Assembly (NCBI RefSeq): GCF_030012215.1
Contig: NZ_JASCXX010000012.1
Span: 105,792 to 169,791 of the forward strand
Length of the DNA stretch: 64,000 nt
Source of the DNA: Anaerobaca lacustris
Lineage (GTDB): Bacteria > Planctomycetota > Phycisphaerae > Sedimentisphaerales > Anaerobacaceae
Direction of reading: 5' to 3'
Within the stretch, counting starts at the first letter, position 1. Every line of letters begins with the position of its first letter. This document shows, piece after piece, positions 1 through 9,017 of this stretch. The notes under the pieces are model-generated. The model did no database searches, was not told the DNA's origin, and was given only the letters and a program-made list of their open reading frames with translations. The position numbers were made by a program, and so were the translations under genes.

Positions 1-2612
1 CGGTAGTCGTTGGACGCTCCGGACCGGCTGCATCGTCCGGTCGCGCTCTCGTAGACGGGTGTATCGCCCTGGTAGACGACGGCGCCGTCCACGCGAATCA
101 CGACGGACTCGGGGGCCACGCCTCGGCCCGTATCGGTCACGTGCAGCGTCACGAGGTTGTTCAGTGACACCTGGATCGCCTCAGGCTGAGGCGTGTGTCG
201 GGCCACCGTCGGCGCGGTGCTGTCTGGACCGGTGCTCGCGACGAAGATGGTCGCCGTCCGGCTGTCCTGAAGATCTCCGTCGCTGGCCACGAAGGTGATG
301 TGGTGGGGACCGACCTGCGAGGCCGAGGGCGTCCAACTGAAGGTACCGCCTGCGAGCGTGGCGCCGGCGGGCAGCCCGCTGGCCGAGTAGGCGATGGGGT
401 CGCCGTCGGGATCGCTGGCCGTGACGTTGAAGGTCAGTGCATGATCCTGGTCGACGGACCGGTCGCCGATCTCGCTGAGGACCGGCGCCCTGTTGACCTT
501 GATCACGGTGATCGTGATGGTCTGGGAGTCCTGGTTCTGGCCGTCGCTGGCGATGAACGTCACCTGATAGTTTCCGGCCTGGCCGTGCGCGGGCGTCCAA
601 CGGAAAGTCCGGCTGGAGAAACTCGCCCCGCTGGGCAAACCCGTGGCCGAGTACGTGATCGGGTCGCCGTCCGGATCGCTGGCGCTGATGGAAAACGTCA
701 ACGTCGCATTCTCGTCGACCGATTTGTTCCCGATCGCGGCAAGCGTCGGTTTCCTGTTGGAACCCTCGACGGTGATCGTGACCGTCTGGGCATCGCTCAG
801 ACGCCCGTCCGTCACCCGGAACGTGACCTGGTGGGTCCCGACCTGGTTCTGGCTCGGGGTCCACGTGAAGGTCTGTCCCGTGAACGTCGCGCCGCTCGGC
901 AGGCCGGTCGCCGAATACGTCAGGGGGTCGCCGTCCGCGTCGTCAGCCGTCACGGTGAAGCGCAACTGCTCGCCGATGGTTGCCGTGTAATTGCCCAGCG
1001 TTCTCAAAACGGGTGGCCGGTTTGTTGCAGTGCCTGCTCTGTATTCGTAGGCTCCGAGATCCGGATCGGCGTTGTCTGCGTCCATCCGAGGGAACCCTTC
1101 GAGGCAATAGGGAGAGGCGTTGAGCGACGTGCCGGCGTTGATCGCAATGGCCCCGGGGGCCAGTCGAAAGGCCGAGTCGAGGCTGGGCGTCGTTACGTTG
1201 GTGTCGAATGCCTGGGCAAAGGACCCGCTGCCGACGAAGAACGTGCCGGGTGTCTCGAAGTGCGTGTCACCGAAGGGGGCCCGTGCGTTGTAGCTGGTGC
1301 AGATGAGGATCGAGTTGGCGCCCAGCGGCTGCGATTGGAAGTTGAGTTTCCCGATGGTTAAATTCCACATGAGATTGTGGTCCTCCTGGACCCCGGCATC
1401 GACCAGCGATTCGCCGATGCCCACGATGCCCAGAAGGATGTTGTTGTGAATCCTGATGTTCTGGCCGGTCCCCTCCGGGTCGAGGCCGAACGTGACGGTG
1501 CCCGCGTATCGCCATCGGCCCGACGAGGCCGGGGTATCTCTCCATTTTGAAACGAACGTGTTGTTCCGGAAAACGAAGTTGTGTCCGATATGGTTGGCGA
1601 AGATCCCGGTGGACACGTTGGAGCCGTAGATCAGATTGCCTTCGCAGAGGATATTGGAGTACCCTCCCGGGGGCACGCCTCCCGTATTTGCGGCGTTCTG
1701 ATAGAATCGAATGCCACCGGAGCCGCCGTAGCCCCGGATCACATTGCCCCGGATTGTCATATTGCTGTTGCGGATGGACAAGCCCGAGCCGTGGGGATTG
1801 CCGATTCCTCGGTATTCTGCGATGTTGTTGTACTCTACGAGGATGTTGTCGTTCTTCAGGTCGGTCACGAACCGCAGCAGTGACGAGTTGATCTTCGTGG
1901 CCGTGTTGCGCCGAATGACAAGACCCGATCGGATCCTTCCGCCGGCCTGGGCGGCCATTGAGACCTGGGTGATGGTGCAGTTCTCGATCAGGACATCAGA
2001 CACATCCGCGTTCGTACCGGTCACACTGATGCCAATGTTCGTGATCTTGCTGTTGTCCTGGTCGTCCCACTGTCCGGTGACGGTGAGATTCGTCATTTTG
2101 ACGTGGGATGCATCGGTTACGCCGACTCCGTACGTTCCCGATCCTCCGCTCTGGCATTGGATGCTGACCCCGTCAAATTGCATATAGCAGCGATCCATGT
2201 CTGCCACTCGCAGACCTGTGAAGACCGGGGTGTGCCCGGCGTCCGCCGTGAACACGATCGCCTGCTCCCAATTCGTTCGGGCCGAAGCGATTCCGGCTAA
2301 CGATACCGTTCCGTAGCTGCCATTGCGCAGATAGACGGTGCTGCCGGCGGCCGCATTGGCGGCCGCATGCTGCACGGTTCTCCACGGAGAACCGGTCGAA
2401 CCATCGCGATCATCGTTGCCGCCCGTCGGATCGACATAATAGGTTCGGCCTTGTGCGACCCCGCTCGCCGAGAGGCCGATGCTAACGAGGAGCAGGGCGA
2501 GAAGGACCGTCGGATATGGCGCTATCGCCTCCTTCCGACCGCGATGAATACGAGCGGACTCCCCACGGATGATCGTTCGATCGACCGACGCAAATCCTGT
2601 TCTGTAAAACAT
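1..2612 (-). CDS. Secreted right-handed beta-helix protein with Ig-like repeats (C-terminus outside window)
   Basis: The frame is open from an ATG at 2612 to the left edge, so about 870 residues are visible and the C-terminus is missing. A GGGGGA ribosome site precedes the ATG. An unusually long basic N-region (about 33 residues) leads to a hydrophobic signal segment (LLALLLVSIGLSAS). Residues about 55-500 have the YYVDPTGGNDD start and repeated N/I-rich turns (RNNTF, IHNNI, YNNIAEY) of right-handed parallel beta-helix (pectate-lyase-like) proteins. Three Ig-like repeats follow at about 532, 617 and 706, each with DPDGDPI/L, YSATGLPSGA and WTP motifs, and then a further beta-sandwich-like segment from about residue 790. 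It is probably an exported surface or polysaccharide-active protein, divergent from the polysaccharide locus. No catalytic residues can be assigned. The coding strand is certain; the substrate is unknown. Confidence 0.85.
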   Translation of the reverse strand, partial: MFYRTGFASVDRTIIRGESARIHRGRKEAIAPYPTVLLALLLVSIGLSASGVAQGRTYYVDPTGGNDDRDGSTGSPWRTVQHAAANAAAGSTVYLRNGSYGTVSLAGIASARTNWEQAIVFTADAGHTPVFTGLRVADMDRCYMQFDGVSIQCQSGGSGTYGVGVTDASHVKMTNLTVTGQWDDQDNSKITNIGISVTGTNADVSDVLIENCTITQVSMAAQAGGRIRSGLVIRRNTATKINSSLLRFVTDLKNDNILVEYNNIAEYRGIGNPHGSGLSIRNSNMTIRGNVIRGYGGSGGIRFYQNAANTGGVPPGGYSNILCEGNLIYGSNVSTGIFANHIGHNFVFRNNTFVSKWRDTPASSGRWRYAGTVTFGLDPEGTGQNIRIHNNILLGIVGIGESLVDAGVQEDHNLMWNLTIGKLNFQSQPLGANSILICTSYNARAPFGDTHFETPGTFFVGSGSFAQAFDTNVTTPSLDSAFRLAPGAIAINAGTSLNASPYCLEGFPRMDADNADPDLGAYEYRAGTATNRPPVLRTLGNYTATIGEQLRFTVTADDADGDPLTYSATGLPSGATFTGQTFTWTPSQNQVGTHQVTFRVTDGRLSDAQTVTITVEGSNRKPTLAAIGNKSVDENATLTFSISASDPDGDPITYSATGLPSGASFSSRTFRWTPAHGQAGNYQVTFIASDGQNQDSQTITITVIKVNRAPVLSEIGDRSVDQDHALTFNVTASDPDGDPIAYSASGLPAGATLAGGTFSWTPSASQVGPHHITFVASDGDLQDSRTATIFVASTGPDSTAPTVARHTPQPEAIQVSLNNLVTLHVTDTGRGVAPESVVIRVDGAVVYQGDTPVYESATGRCSRSGASNDY

Positions 2613-3131
2613 ATGTTCCCCCGTGTACTGTGTAGCGTCCGGCTGCGGCCCGGAAGTGGGCGAGTGGACGCGACTCTACCATTATCGGTTCGTGCTCTTT
2701 GGGTAAATCGTACAAACAAAGCGGCGCGCCAACAAACCGATTCGTTGCAGCCCTGCGAAGATGCCCCGCGGCCCGTCGCAACGGCCCTCCCCTCGGCGAT
2801 CGCCGGACGCAGTTTGTGCGATGAGAATCCCCCCAAGCGGCCGTGCAGAAGACGGTCCAATAAACGGTGGTGTTCTGCGGCTTTGCGGCGGTGATTATCA
2901 GGCTGTGTTTGGTGTTCTCCATGATGTCGCACCGGTGGCGGTTTATTGGCCTCGATTGGCGGTTTTTGGCTTGAGCGGCGTTGACAGTGCGCCGATAGGG
3001 GCGATAGAATGAACGTTCTTTGACTGCCGGTTTCCGGTACGGATGAACCGGGGGCCGTCCATTCCCTGACGGTTCTTTCGCGAGCGTCCGGCCGGGGAGT
3101 ATGAAATACCACCTTTAGGGTATACTCATAG
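2613..3131. other. Divergent intergenic region between the beta-helix gene and the polysaccharide locus
   Basis: This 519-bp stretch separates two divergent genes. I see no convincing coding frame in it. It holds a plus-strand sigma70-like promoter (2981-3010) and, directly before the EpsI start codon, a GTATAC-centred element preceded by ACCAC (3108-3125). No clear minus-strand promoter for the beta-helix gene was found. Confidence 0.6.
2981..3010 (+). promoter_or_regulatory. Predicted sigma70 promoter of the polysaccharide locus
   Basis: TTGACA (2981-2986) is separated by 18 bp from TAGAAT (3005-3010), close to the sigma70 consensus. It points into the exosortase-associated/polysaccharide genes beginning at 3132 and would give a leader of about 115 nt. 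Confidence 0.6.
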
Positions 3132-3944
3132 ATGTACATCGAGCGGCGCAGTGTCGAAACCGAGGGGCCCGACACCTCGTGCAGGCCGGATTGCAGGCGG
3201 TCTCGCTGTGGCGCGGTGGCGATATGGAGTGCAGGGGCCATCGCCGTGCTGCTGTTGGTCGCAGGAGGGATCGTCTATCGTATCGGGGCGGCGCGATGGG
3301 GGGAGCCTCCGTTGATCCCGCCACCGGTGTCGTTGGCGGAGATCCCGATTGAGGCGGATGGATGGATGGGCGAGAGTCGCGAGATCCCCAGCGTTACGGA
3401 AGACTATATGCGGTCCAATTTCGCGGACGACTACATCAGTCGTCGCTACGTCAACGAGGAGCAGCGCGCGTGGGCCGATGCATATGTGGTCTACTGCTCG
3501 TCTCGTCCGGCGGGGATTCTCGGGCATCAGCCGATGGTGTGCTTCCCGGCGCACGGGTGGGTCCATGATGGGACGTCCACGTCCGATTTCCTGACGCGGT
3601 CCGGCCGGCGAGTGCCGTGCCTGGTCCACCAGTTTCGCAAACAGGCTTCGAGCCACCAGCGAATCGTCGTTTTGAGTTTCTACGTTCTCAACGGACAGAT
3701 TACGCTTCGTGAGACGGATTTCTCGGGTTTCTTCGGCCGGCGTCCGAACATTGCCGGCAACCCGGCCAGGTACGTCGCGCAGGTTCAGATCAGCTCGTCG
3801 CTCGAACATTCGGCTCGGTCTTTGGCCGTGGATTTGGCGGACTCCATCCTGGCGATCCTCCCCGACCAGCATGGTCAAGTGAGGTGGCCGCCTTCGCAAC
3901 CGGATTCGTCGCAGGCCGATGGAGTGGCCGAACGGGGCCGATAA
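3132..3944 (+). CDS. Exosortase-associated EpsI-family protein
   Basis: This 270-residue protein has a basic N-terminus, one membrane segment (about 27-50) and a C-terminal domain of the EpsI/DUF3485 type. The family hallmarks seen are a PLIPPPVSLAEIPIEADGW-like entry, then YMRSNFADDYI, VYCSSRPAG and a GH-P-C-F-P-A-HGW segment. EpsI proteins occur with exosortases, free-standing or as exosortase C-terminal domains, and their biochemical role is unknown. The exosortase itself is 17.5 kb downstream in the same direction. The ATG has no evident Shine-Dalgarno sequence, and a TATACT lies five bases before it, so a leaderless transcript or a later start is possible. The C-terminal 20 or so residues are hydrophilic and low in complexity. 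Confidence 0.8.
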   Translation: MYIERRSVETEGPDTSCRPDCRRSRCGAVAIWSAGAIAVLLLVAGGIVYRIGAARWGEPPLIPPPVSLAEIPIEADGWMGESREIPSVTEDYMRSNFADDYISRRYVNEEQRAWADAYVVYCSSRPAGILGHQPMVCFPAHGWVHDGTSTSDFLTRSGRRVPCLVHQFRKQASSHQRIVVLSFYVLNGQITLRETDFSGFFGRRPNIAGNPARYVAQVQISSSLEHSARSLAVDLADSILAILPDQHGQVRWPPSQPDSSQADGVAERGR

Positions 3945-3975
3945 CCCCCAAGTCATTGCGGGCAATCCCAGAGAA

Positions 3976-4026
3976 GCCCTGTCTTGACAGGGGCTCGTGT
4001 TTGCCCCGTCGGAGCGGCCGACGGGG
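3976..4026. other. Two adjacent hairpins between epsI-like gene and flippase
   Basis: GCCCTGTC (3976-3983) pairs with GACAGGGGC (3986-3994) with one bulged G. CCCCGTCGG (4004-4012) pairs perfectly with CCGACGGGG (4018-4026). There is no T-tract, so these are more likely intercistronic RNA structures than an intrinsic terminator. Confidence 0.4.
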
Positions 4027-4120
4027 ACGGAGTCTGCCCATTTGACGCCTCCGCCGTGCGGCGTGTGACGCGGCGGCCAGCTTCGCCGCGACCGCAACGT
4101 GGAGGTTCGCAAAGCATTCC

Positions 4121-5719
4121 ATGAGTTCACGAATCCAGCTCAGCAAGAAGCTGCTTCTGATCAACTCCGCCAGTTCCGTACTGAGGCGCATTCTCTATGC
4201 GTCCGTGCTGATCTGGCTGAATCAGTACCTTCTGCGCCGCATCGGCGCTGCGGAGTACAGCTTATATCCGCTCGTGGTCGGTGTGATGTTCTTCGTCCCG
4301 CTGCTCAGCCTGTTTCTGACGGCGGGGCTGGGGCGGTTCGTGACGGAAGCCTATGCGCTGGGAGACGATGACAGGGTCACGCGCATTGTCTCCACGATGA
4401 CGGTGCCGTTGGTCGTCCTGGCCGGGTTGTGCCTTGTCGGTGGCCTTCTCTTCGCCTGGCACATCGGGCACATGCTGACGATTCCGCCGGGGCGACTGTG
4501 GGACGCTCGCATCATGCTCGGGCTTCTGGTCTGTTGCAGCGCGTTGCGACTGCCCTTGGTGCCGTTCACGTTCGGGCTCTACGTCAAGCAGAGGTTCGTT
4601 CTCCAGAACCTTGTCGGCCTCGGCGTGGAAGTGGTGAAGATGGCGCTGCTGTTCGTGTTGCTGTTTGGGGTCAGCACGCGCGTCCTGTGGGTGGTGGTCG
4701 CGGAGGTCATTGCCCAGTCGCTCTCGTCGGTAGTTATGGTGGCCATCTCCGTTCGAAGTGTCCCGGCGCTGCGGTTTGTCTTCCGCAAGATCGAATGGGG
4801 CACCGCCCGGCAGATCATGGGCTTCGGAGGCTGGAGCCTTGTCATCAACAGCGCCTCGTCGGCCCAGCGAATACTGGACCCCTTGTTCTTGAACAAGCTG
4901 GCCATGCTGACGGATGTCACGTCCTATCACATTGCGACGATGCCCGTGCGGCACATCCATTCATTTGCGGCCGTCGCCACGGCGCCGCTGTTGCCGCAAC
5001 TGATCGCCATGCATGCCACCGGGCGCCAGGAACAGATGCGACGCCTGTATCTGCGCGGCGGTCGCTATGGCCTGTGGGTGGTCCTGTGCGTTACGTTGCC
5101 GGCGATCGCCTACTGTCGGGAGCTGATCACGCTGTATCTGGGTGCCGAGTACATCGAGACGGCCTTTGTGATGGTCCTGACGCTCCTGACGACCATGTGG
5201 GGGTTCTCGAATTGGATGCTGTCTCAGTTGTGTCAGGCGAAGGACCAGATGCGGCCGATTGCGGTTCGTCTCGCGCTGCTGCAGGTGGTCCGGATCCTTC
5301 TGATTCTGTATTTTGTGGGATGGCTGAACCTCGGGGCGCTGGGATTGGCCGGCGCGGGATTGATTGCCGCGGCGGCAACCGCCTCGGTCAACGTTCCGCT
5401 CGGATGGCGTCTCGTCCAGGTCGAGGCGGGGCAATGGTTCAGAGAAGTGATGGTCAAGGGATCGATTCCCGGCGCCGTCGCCATGCTGGTCTGGGGTGGT
5501 CTGGAGATCGTCCGTCCGCCGTCGACGTGGACGTCACTTGGGTTGTATGTCGGCGCGGGTCTGGTCGTCTATCTGGCGGTCCTGGTGCTGTACTCGTTCG
5601 ACGCCTATGACCGGACGCAGATTCGCGAGATCGTCGGCGGTCTTGTCCGTGGCTGCCGGAGGCTGCAATCGAAGTCCGGGCCGCTCCCCATCGTCTCGAA
5701 CGGTTCCGGCTCCGACTGA
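4121..5719 (+). CDS. Polysaccharide flippase (Wzx/MATE-like membrane protein)
   Basis: This 532-residue, strongly hydrophobic protein has roughly a dozen or more membrane segments. It fits the polysaccharide-transport/oligosaccharidyl-lipid flippase superfamily in length and in features such as the early AEYSLYPLVVG segment, GFGGWSLV after the first half, and a charged C-terminal tail. By family, it would move undecaprenyl-linked repeat units across the inner membrane for polymerisation. GGAGG at 4101 is 15 bases from the ATG, rather long. It is the first polysaccharide-specific gene of the locus, followed 49 bp later by the epimerase. The transported substrate cannot be deduced. Confidence 0.85.
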   Translation: MSSRIQLSKKLLLINSASSVLRRILYASVLIWLNQYLLRRIGAAEYSLYPLVVGVMFFVPLLSLFLTAGLGRFVTEAYALGDDDRVTRIVSTMTVPLVVLAGLCLVGGLLFAWHIGHMLTIPPGRLWDARIMLGLLVCCSALRLPLVPFTFGLYVKQRFVLQNLVGLGVEVVKMALLFVLLFGVSTRVLWVVVAEVIAQSLSSVVMVAISVRSVPALRFVFRKIEWGTARQIMGFGGWSLVINSASSAQRILDPLFLNKLAMLTDVTSYHIATMPVRHIHSFAAVATAPLLPQLIAMHATGRQEQMRRLYLRGGRYGLWVVLCVTLPAIAYCRELITLYLGAEYIETAFVMVLTLLTTMWGFSNWMLSQLCQAKDQMRPIAVRLALLQVVRILLILYFVGWLNLGALGLAGAGLIAAAATASVNVPLGWRLVQVEAGQWFREVMVKGSIPGAVAMLVWGGLEIVRPPSTWTSLGLYVGAGLVVYLAVLVLYSFDAYDRTQIREIVGGLVRGCRRLQSKSGPLPIVSNGSGSD

Positions 5720-5768
5720 CGAGACGAATGGCGCCGGTGGGCCGGGGTGCCGACGGAAGGGGACAAGA

Positions 5769-6320
5769 ATGCAGGTATCGCAAACGCGCATCGACGATCT
5801 GCTGCTGATTGAGCCCGACGTGTATCGGGACGAACGTGGGTACTTCTTCGAGCACTACAGCAGAGCCCGGTACGAAGCCCTCGGTGTGGTCGCCGAGTTC
5901 GTCCAGGACAACTGCTCGTTCTCCCGGCGGGGGACGATCCGCGGCCTTCACTATCAGATCGGCGCCGGGGCGCAGGGCAAACTGACCAGCGTGCTGCATG
6001 GAAGGGTCCTCGATGTGGCGGTGGACGTCCGATTCGGATCGCCCACCTTCGGCCAGTACGTGGCCGTGGAGTTGAGCGACGAGAACCACGTGCAGTTCTG
6101 GATTCCTCCCGGTTTCGCACATGGCTTTTCCGTGCTTTCCGAGACCGTCGTGTTCATGTACAAGTGCACGTCGTTTTATTCGAAGGAGCACGAGCGGTCG
6201 GTTCGATTCGACGATCCGGACCTGGCGATCGACTGGCGGGTCACGGACCCGATCGTGTCCGAGAAGGACCTGGCCGCGCCGTATCTGCGTTCGGTCGGAA
6301 AGGATGATCTTTTTTCGTAG
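5769..6320 (+). CDS. rfbC: dTDP-4-dehydrorhamnose 3,5-epimerase family (RmlC-like cupin)
   Basis: The 183-residue protein matches the full RmlC cupin fold. It has RDERGYFFEHY near the N-terminus, GLHYQ with the catalytic-position His61, KLTSVLHGRVLDVAVDVR with Lys71, WIPPGFAHGF with His118 and the Tyr-containing YKCTSFY stretch. By family it epimerises C3 and C5 of a dTDP-4-keto-6-deoxyhexose on the way to dTDP-L-rhamnose or a related sugar. The rest of the rml pathway is not in the window, so the exact sugar is uncertain. The ATG at 5769 is chosen over longer in-frame extensions because of the GAAGGGGACAAG site just upstream and because the family begins there. Confidence 0.85.
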   Translation: MQVSQTRIDDLLLIEPDVYRDERGYFFEHYSRARYEALGVVAEFVQDNCSFSRRGTIRGLHYQIGAGAQGKLTSVLHGRVLDVAVDVRFGSPTFGQYVAVELSDENHVQFWIPPGFAHGFSVLSETVVFMYKCTSFYSKEHERSVRFDDPDLAIDWRVTDPIVSEKDLAAPYLRSVGKDDLFS

Positions 6321-6347
6321 TGAGCGCGGCGCATGTGAGTCACGGGC

Positions 6348-7721
6348 ATGACGGAGCAGACGTTGTCTGAAAGACCGCTTGGAATCGCTGCGAACGGGAC
6401 CGGATCGCATCTCGGCGCGCAGAAGCAGGGCCCGTGTGTGTGCCTGCTGGGGGCGTCGTTCGACACGGGGAATCTGGGTGTCAGCGCCCTGGCCGAGAGC
6501 AGCGTCCGATGCATCCTGGCTCGCTGGCCCGAGGCCCGGGTGGTTCTGCTCGCCAGCAGCCGGGAGCAGGGCTGGCACCAACTGAGTCTCGGAGACCGAA
6601 CCGTTGCGCTCCAGAAGGCGCCCATTCGGTTCTGCAGAAACGTCTTGCTGGCGCACCACTACGGTGTGCTTTTCCTGTGTGTGCTGGCGTTGTGGGCGTT
6701 TCCTTTCGACGGCTTGAAGCGGTATCTGGCCGGACGCAACGCGACGTTGGGGCTCCTGCTGGACAGCCGGTTGTTCGTTGACATCTCCGGCGGAGACAGC
6801 TTCAGTGATATCTACGGTGTGCGCCGATTCATCCTGGCGTTTCTGATTCGAATGCTGCCGTTGATGTTGCGCAAAGACCTGGTCCTGTTTCCGCAAACCT
6901 ATGGGCCGTTCAAGAGAGCGATGTCCCGCTCGATGGCCCGATGGGTGCTCCGGAGAGCGAAGCGGATCTACTCCAGGGACCAGGCCGGGCTGGACTACGT
7001 CCGGGACCTGATCGGTCGTCCGGATGTGGGCAGGGCCGTCGAGTTCGCTCCGGACGTGGCTTTTCTGCTGGAGCCGCGTAAGCCGTCCGGGCTCGATGCC
7101 GATCTGGAGGCCATTCGAAACGGTGCTTCTGCCGTCGTCGGTTTGAATGTCAGCGGCCTGATCTACTACGGAGGCTATCGGGGAGGCAACGAGTTTGGCC
7201 TGCGGGTCCCATACAAGGAGCTTGTGGATGCGATCGTCGAACGCCTGTTGCAGAAGGACGGCGTCCGGATTCTCCTGGTCCCCCACGTGATTCCTGTGGG
7301 TGTGTACAAAGGTGATATAGAGAACGATCGTGCCGCATGTCTCGATGTGCATCGACGCCTCTCGGTCCGGTATCCCGGCCGGCTGTTTGTGGCGGAGGGA
7401 ACCTATGACCAGGGCGAGGTCAAATACGTCATTGGTCTGTGCGATTTCTTCATCGGGACACGAATGCACTCGTGCATTGCGGCTCTATCCCAGTGCATCC
7501 CGGCGGTGGGGGTCGCCTACAGCAAGAAGTTCGAGGGTGTGTTCGAGACCATTGGGGCTGGGGATCTGGTCGCCGACATGAGATCACTGGACGCCGATGA
7601 CATCCTGGGGATCATAGAGACAGCCTACCTCTCCCGTGGGTCGATTGCCGACCGCTTGCGAGAGACAATGCCTGAGGTCCGGCGAAAGGTGTCGAATCTC
7701 CTCGAGGGTCTCGACCCGTGA
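6348..7721 (+). CDS. Polysaccharide pyruvyl transferase family protein
   Basis: The 457-residue protein has the GASFDTGNLGVSALAESS start, a central SGGDSFSDIYG segment, VLFPQTYGPF, and the C-terminal GTRMHSCIAALSQ-PAVGVAYSKKFEG region typical of the polysaccharide pyruvyl transferase (WcaK/CsaB/AmsJ) fold. Members transfer pyruvate from phosphoenolpyruvate to glycan sugars as ketals, though some act as glycosyltransferases. Its GTGA overlap with the next gene, an FrhB-like Fe-S protein, indicates translational coupling; such pairs recur in bacterial polysaccharide loci. About 25 non-conserved residues precede the domain. Confidence 0.8.
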   Translation: MTEQTLSERPLGIAANGTGSHLGAQKQGPCVCLLGASFDTGNLGVSALAESSVRCILARWPEARVVLLASSREQGWHQLSLGDRTVALQKAPIRFCRNVLLAHHYGVLFLCVLALWAFPFDGLKRYLAGRNATLGLLLDSRLFVDISGGDSFSDIYGVRRFILAFLIRMLPLMLRKDLVLFPQTYGPFKRAMSRSMARWVLRRAKRIYSRDQAGLDYVRDLIGRPDVGRAVEFAPDVAFLLEPRKPSGLDADLEAIRNGASAVVGLNVSGLIYYGGYRGGNEFGLRVPYKELVDAIVERLLQKDGVRILLVPHVIPVGVYKGDIENDRAACLDVHRRLSVRYPGRLFVAEGTYDQGEVKYVIGLCDFFIGTRMHSCIAALSQCIPAVGVAYSKKFEGVFETIGAGDLVADMRSLDADDILGIIETAYLSRGSIADRLRETMPEVRRKVSNLLEGLDP

Positions 7722-8959
7722 AAGAGCCCCTCGACAGCGTGTCGGATGTGGTTGCATGGCGACTCTGCCTGGGGTGCGGCGTTTGTGTTTCGGTCTGTCC
7801 GGAAAAGGCCTTGGCGCTGGTCGACGTTGTCGAGGATGGATTCCGGCCGGCCAGAGAGACCGTCCGATGTCGTCAGTGCGGCAAGTGTCTGACAGTCTGT
7901 CCCGGCATTGCCATCGAAGCGCCTCCTGCGTCCTCTTCGGCGATCGACTCTCTGCGGCAGGCCTGGGGCAACGTGCTGGAGGTGTGGGAGGGATATGCAG
8001 CCGATCCGGAGATTCGCTATCGGGGGTCGTCCGGCGGCGTCGCGACGGCCCTGTCGCTGTTCCTCCTGGAGAAACGCCCGGTGCAGGGGGTTTTTCATAT
8101 TGGCTGCGAGCCGGCAGACCCGTTGAAGAACCGCCCCGTGATCAGCCGGTGTCGGGACGACCTCCTCCCAAGGACCGGCTCGCGCTATGCCCCTGCGGCC
8201 CCGTGTTCCGGGCTCGGAATGCTCGACGGCGCCGAATATGCGTTTGTGGGCAAGCCCTGCGACGTGGTGGCCTTGCGCAAGTGGCAGGCTTTGGAAGACC
8301 GCAACGCGCGAACGATTCATCTGGCGGTTTCGATCTTCTGCGCCGGTACGCCGAGCACGCAGGGAACCCGGAAGATCCTGGCCGAGCTGGGTGTCGAGCC
8401 CGAGCAGGTGAGCGACCTGCGGTACCGCGGCTGTGGCTGGCCTGGGCGTACGGTTGCCAGGACACATTCTCACCCGGACGCCGACCGTTCCATGACATAC
8501 GAACGATCCTGGGGCAACATCTTGAGTAAGCACACGCAGTTTCGGTGCCGCCTTTGCCCGGATGCCACCGGGGAACTGGCGGACATTTCCTGCGGCGATC
8601 CCTGGTATCGCGACGTGCAACCCGATGACCCGGGGCGGTCCCTGGTTCTGGTCCGGACCGAGGCCGGCCGGCGGGCCCTGCACGAAGCCATGAAGGCAGG
8701 CTATCTCACGCTCGAGCAGGTGGCGCCGGACGTTTTGCCGCAGTCGCAGGCGGCCCTGCTGAAACGCCGATTGGATCTCTGGGGCCGCCTTGCCGCCTTG
8801 CGATGGCTGGGAGCGGCGGTTCCCTCCTACCAGGGGTTCTCGTTGTTCGCCAACTGGTGGACCTTGTCTGTCATGGAGAAGCTGCGCTCGCTGGCAGGCA
8901 CCGCACGGCGCACGCTCGAGCGAAAGTGGTACAGGCGTAATGCCGGACGCCTCGGATGA
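7718..8959 (+). CDS. FrhB-like Fe-S protein (coenzyme F420 hydrogenase/dehydrogenase beta-subunit family)
   Basis: The gene starts with GTG inside the GTGA overlap with the pyruvyltransferase gene. The N-terminus carries two 4Fe-4S motifs, CLGCGVCVSVCP (Cys17, 20, 23, 27) and CRQCGKCLTVCP (Cys51, 54, 57, 61). They are followed by the FrhB N- and C-terminal domains with SSGGVATALSLFLLE, FVGKPCDVVALRKW, FCAGTPSTQGTRK and a later C-RLCPD-ADISCGDPW cluster. Relatives are flavin/Fe-S reductases. Versions in polysaccharide loci are common next to pyruvyltransferase-like proteins, but their reaction is not established. A redox step on a sugar or lipid-linked intermediate is an inference. Confidence 0.82.
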   Translation: MKEPLDSVSDVVAWRLCLGCGVCVSVCPEKALALVDVVEDGFRPARETVRCRQCGKCLTVCPGIAIEAPPASSSAIDSLRQAWGNVLEVWEGYAADPEIRYRGSSGGVATALSLFLLEKRPVQGVFHIGCEPADPLKNRPVISRCRDDLLPRTGSRYAPAAPCSGLGMLDGAEYAFVGKPCDVVALRKWQALEDRNARTIHLAVSIFCAGTPSTQGTRKILAELGVEPEQVSDLRYRGCGWPGRTVARTHSHPDADRSMTYERSWGNILSKHTQFRCRLCPDATGELADISCGDPWYRDVQPDDPGRSLVLVRTEAGRRALHEAMKAGYLTLEQVAPDVLPQSQAALLKRRLDLWGRLAALRWLGAAVPSYQGFSLFANWWTLSVMEKLRSLAGTARRTLERKWYRRNAGRLG

Positions 8960-9017
8960 TCCGACGTATGCCGCGATGAGGGGAGCGTGATCGAGCGCAT
9001 CAGTGGAGGCGACGTGT

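Noticed and set aside
195..1361. A 388-codon plus-strand open frame at the left end
   Set aside because: It is antisense to the Ig repeats of the beta-helix gene and only mirrors their repetitiveness.
5454..7469. A 671-codon minus-strand open frame
   Set aside because: It overlaps the epimerase and pyruvyltransferase genes, which have clear family motifs. Its composition is that of a shadow frame.
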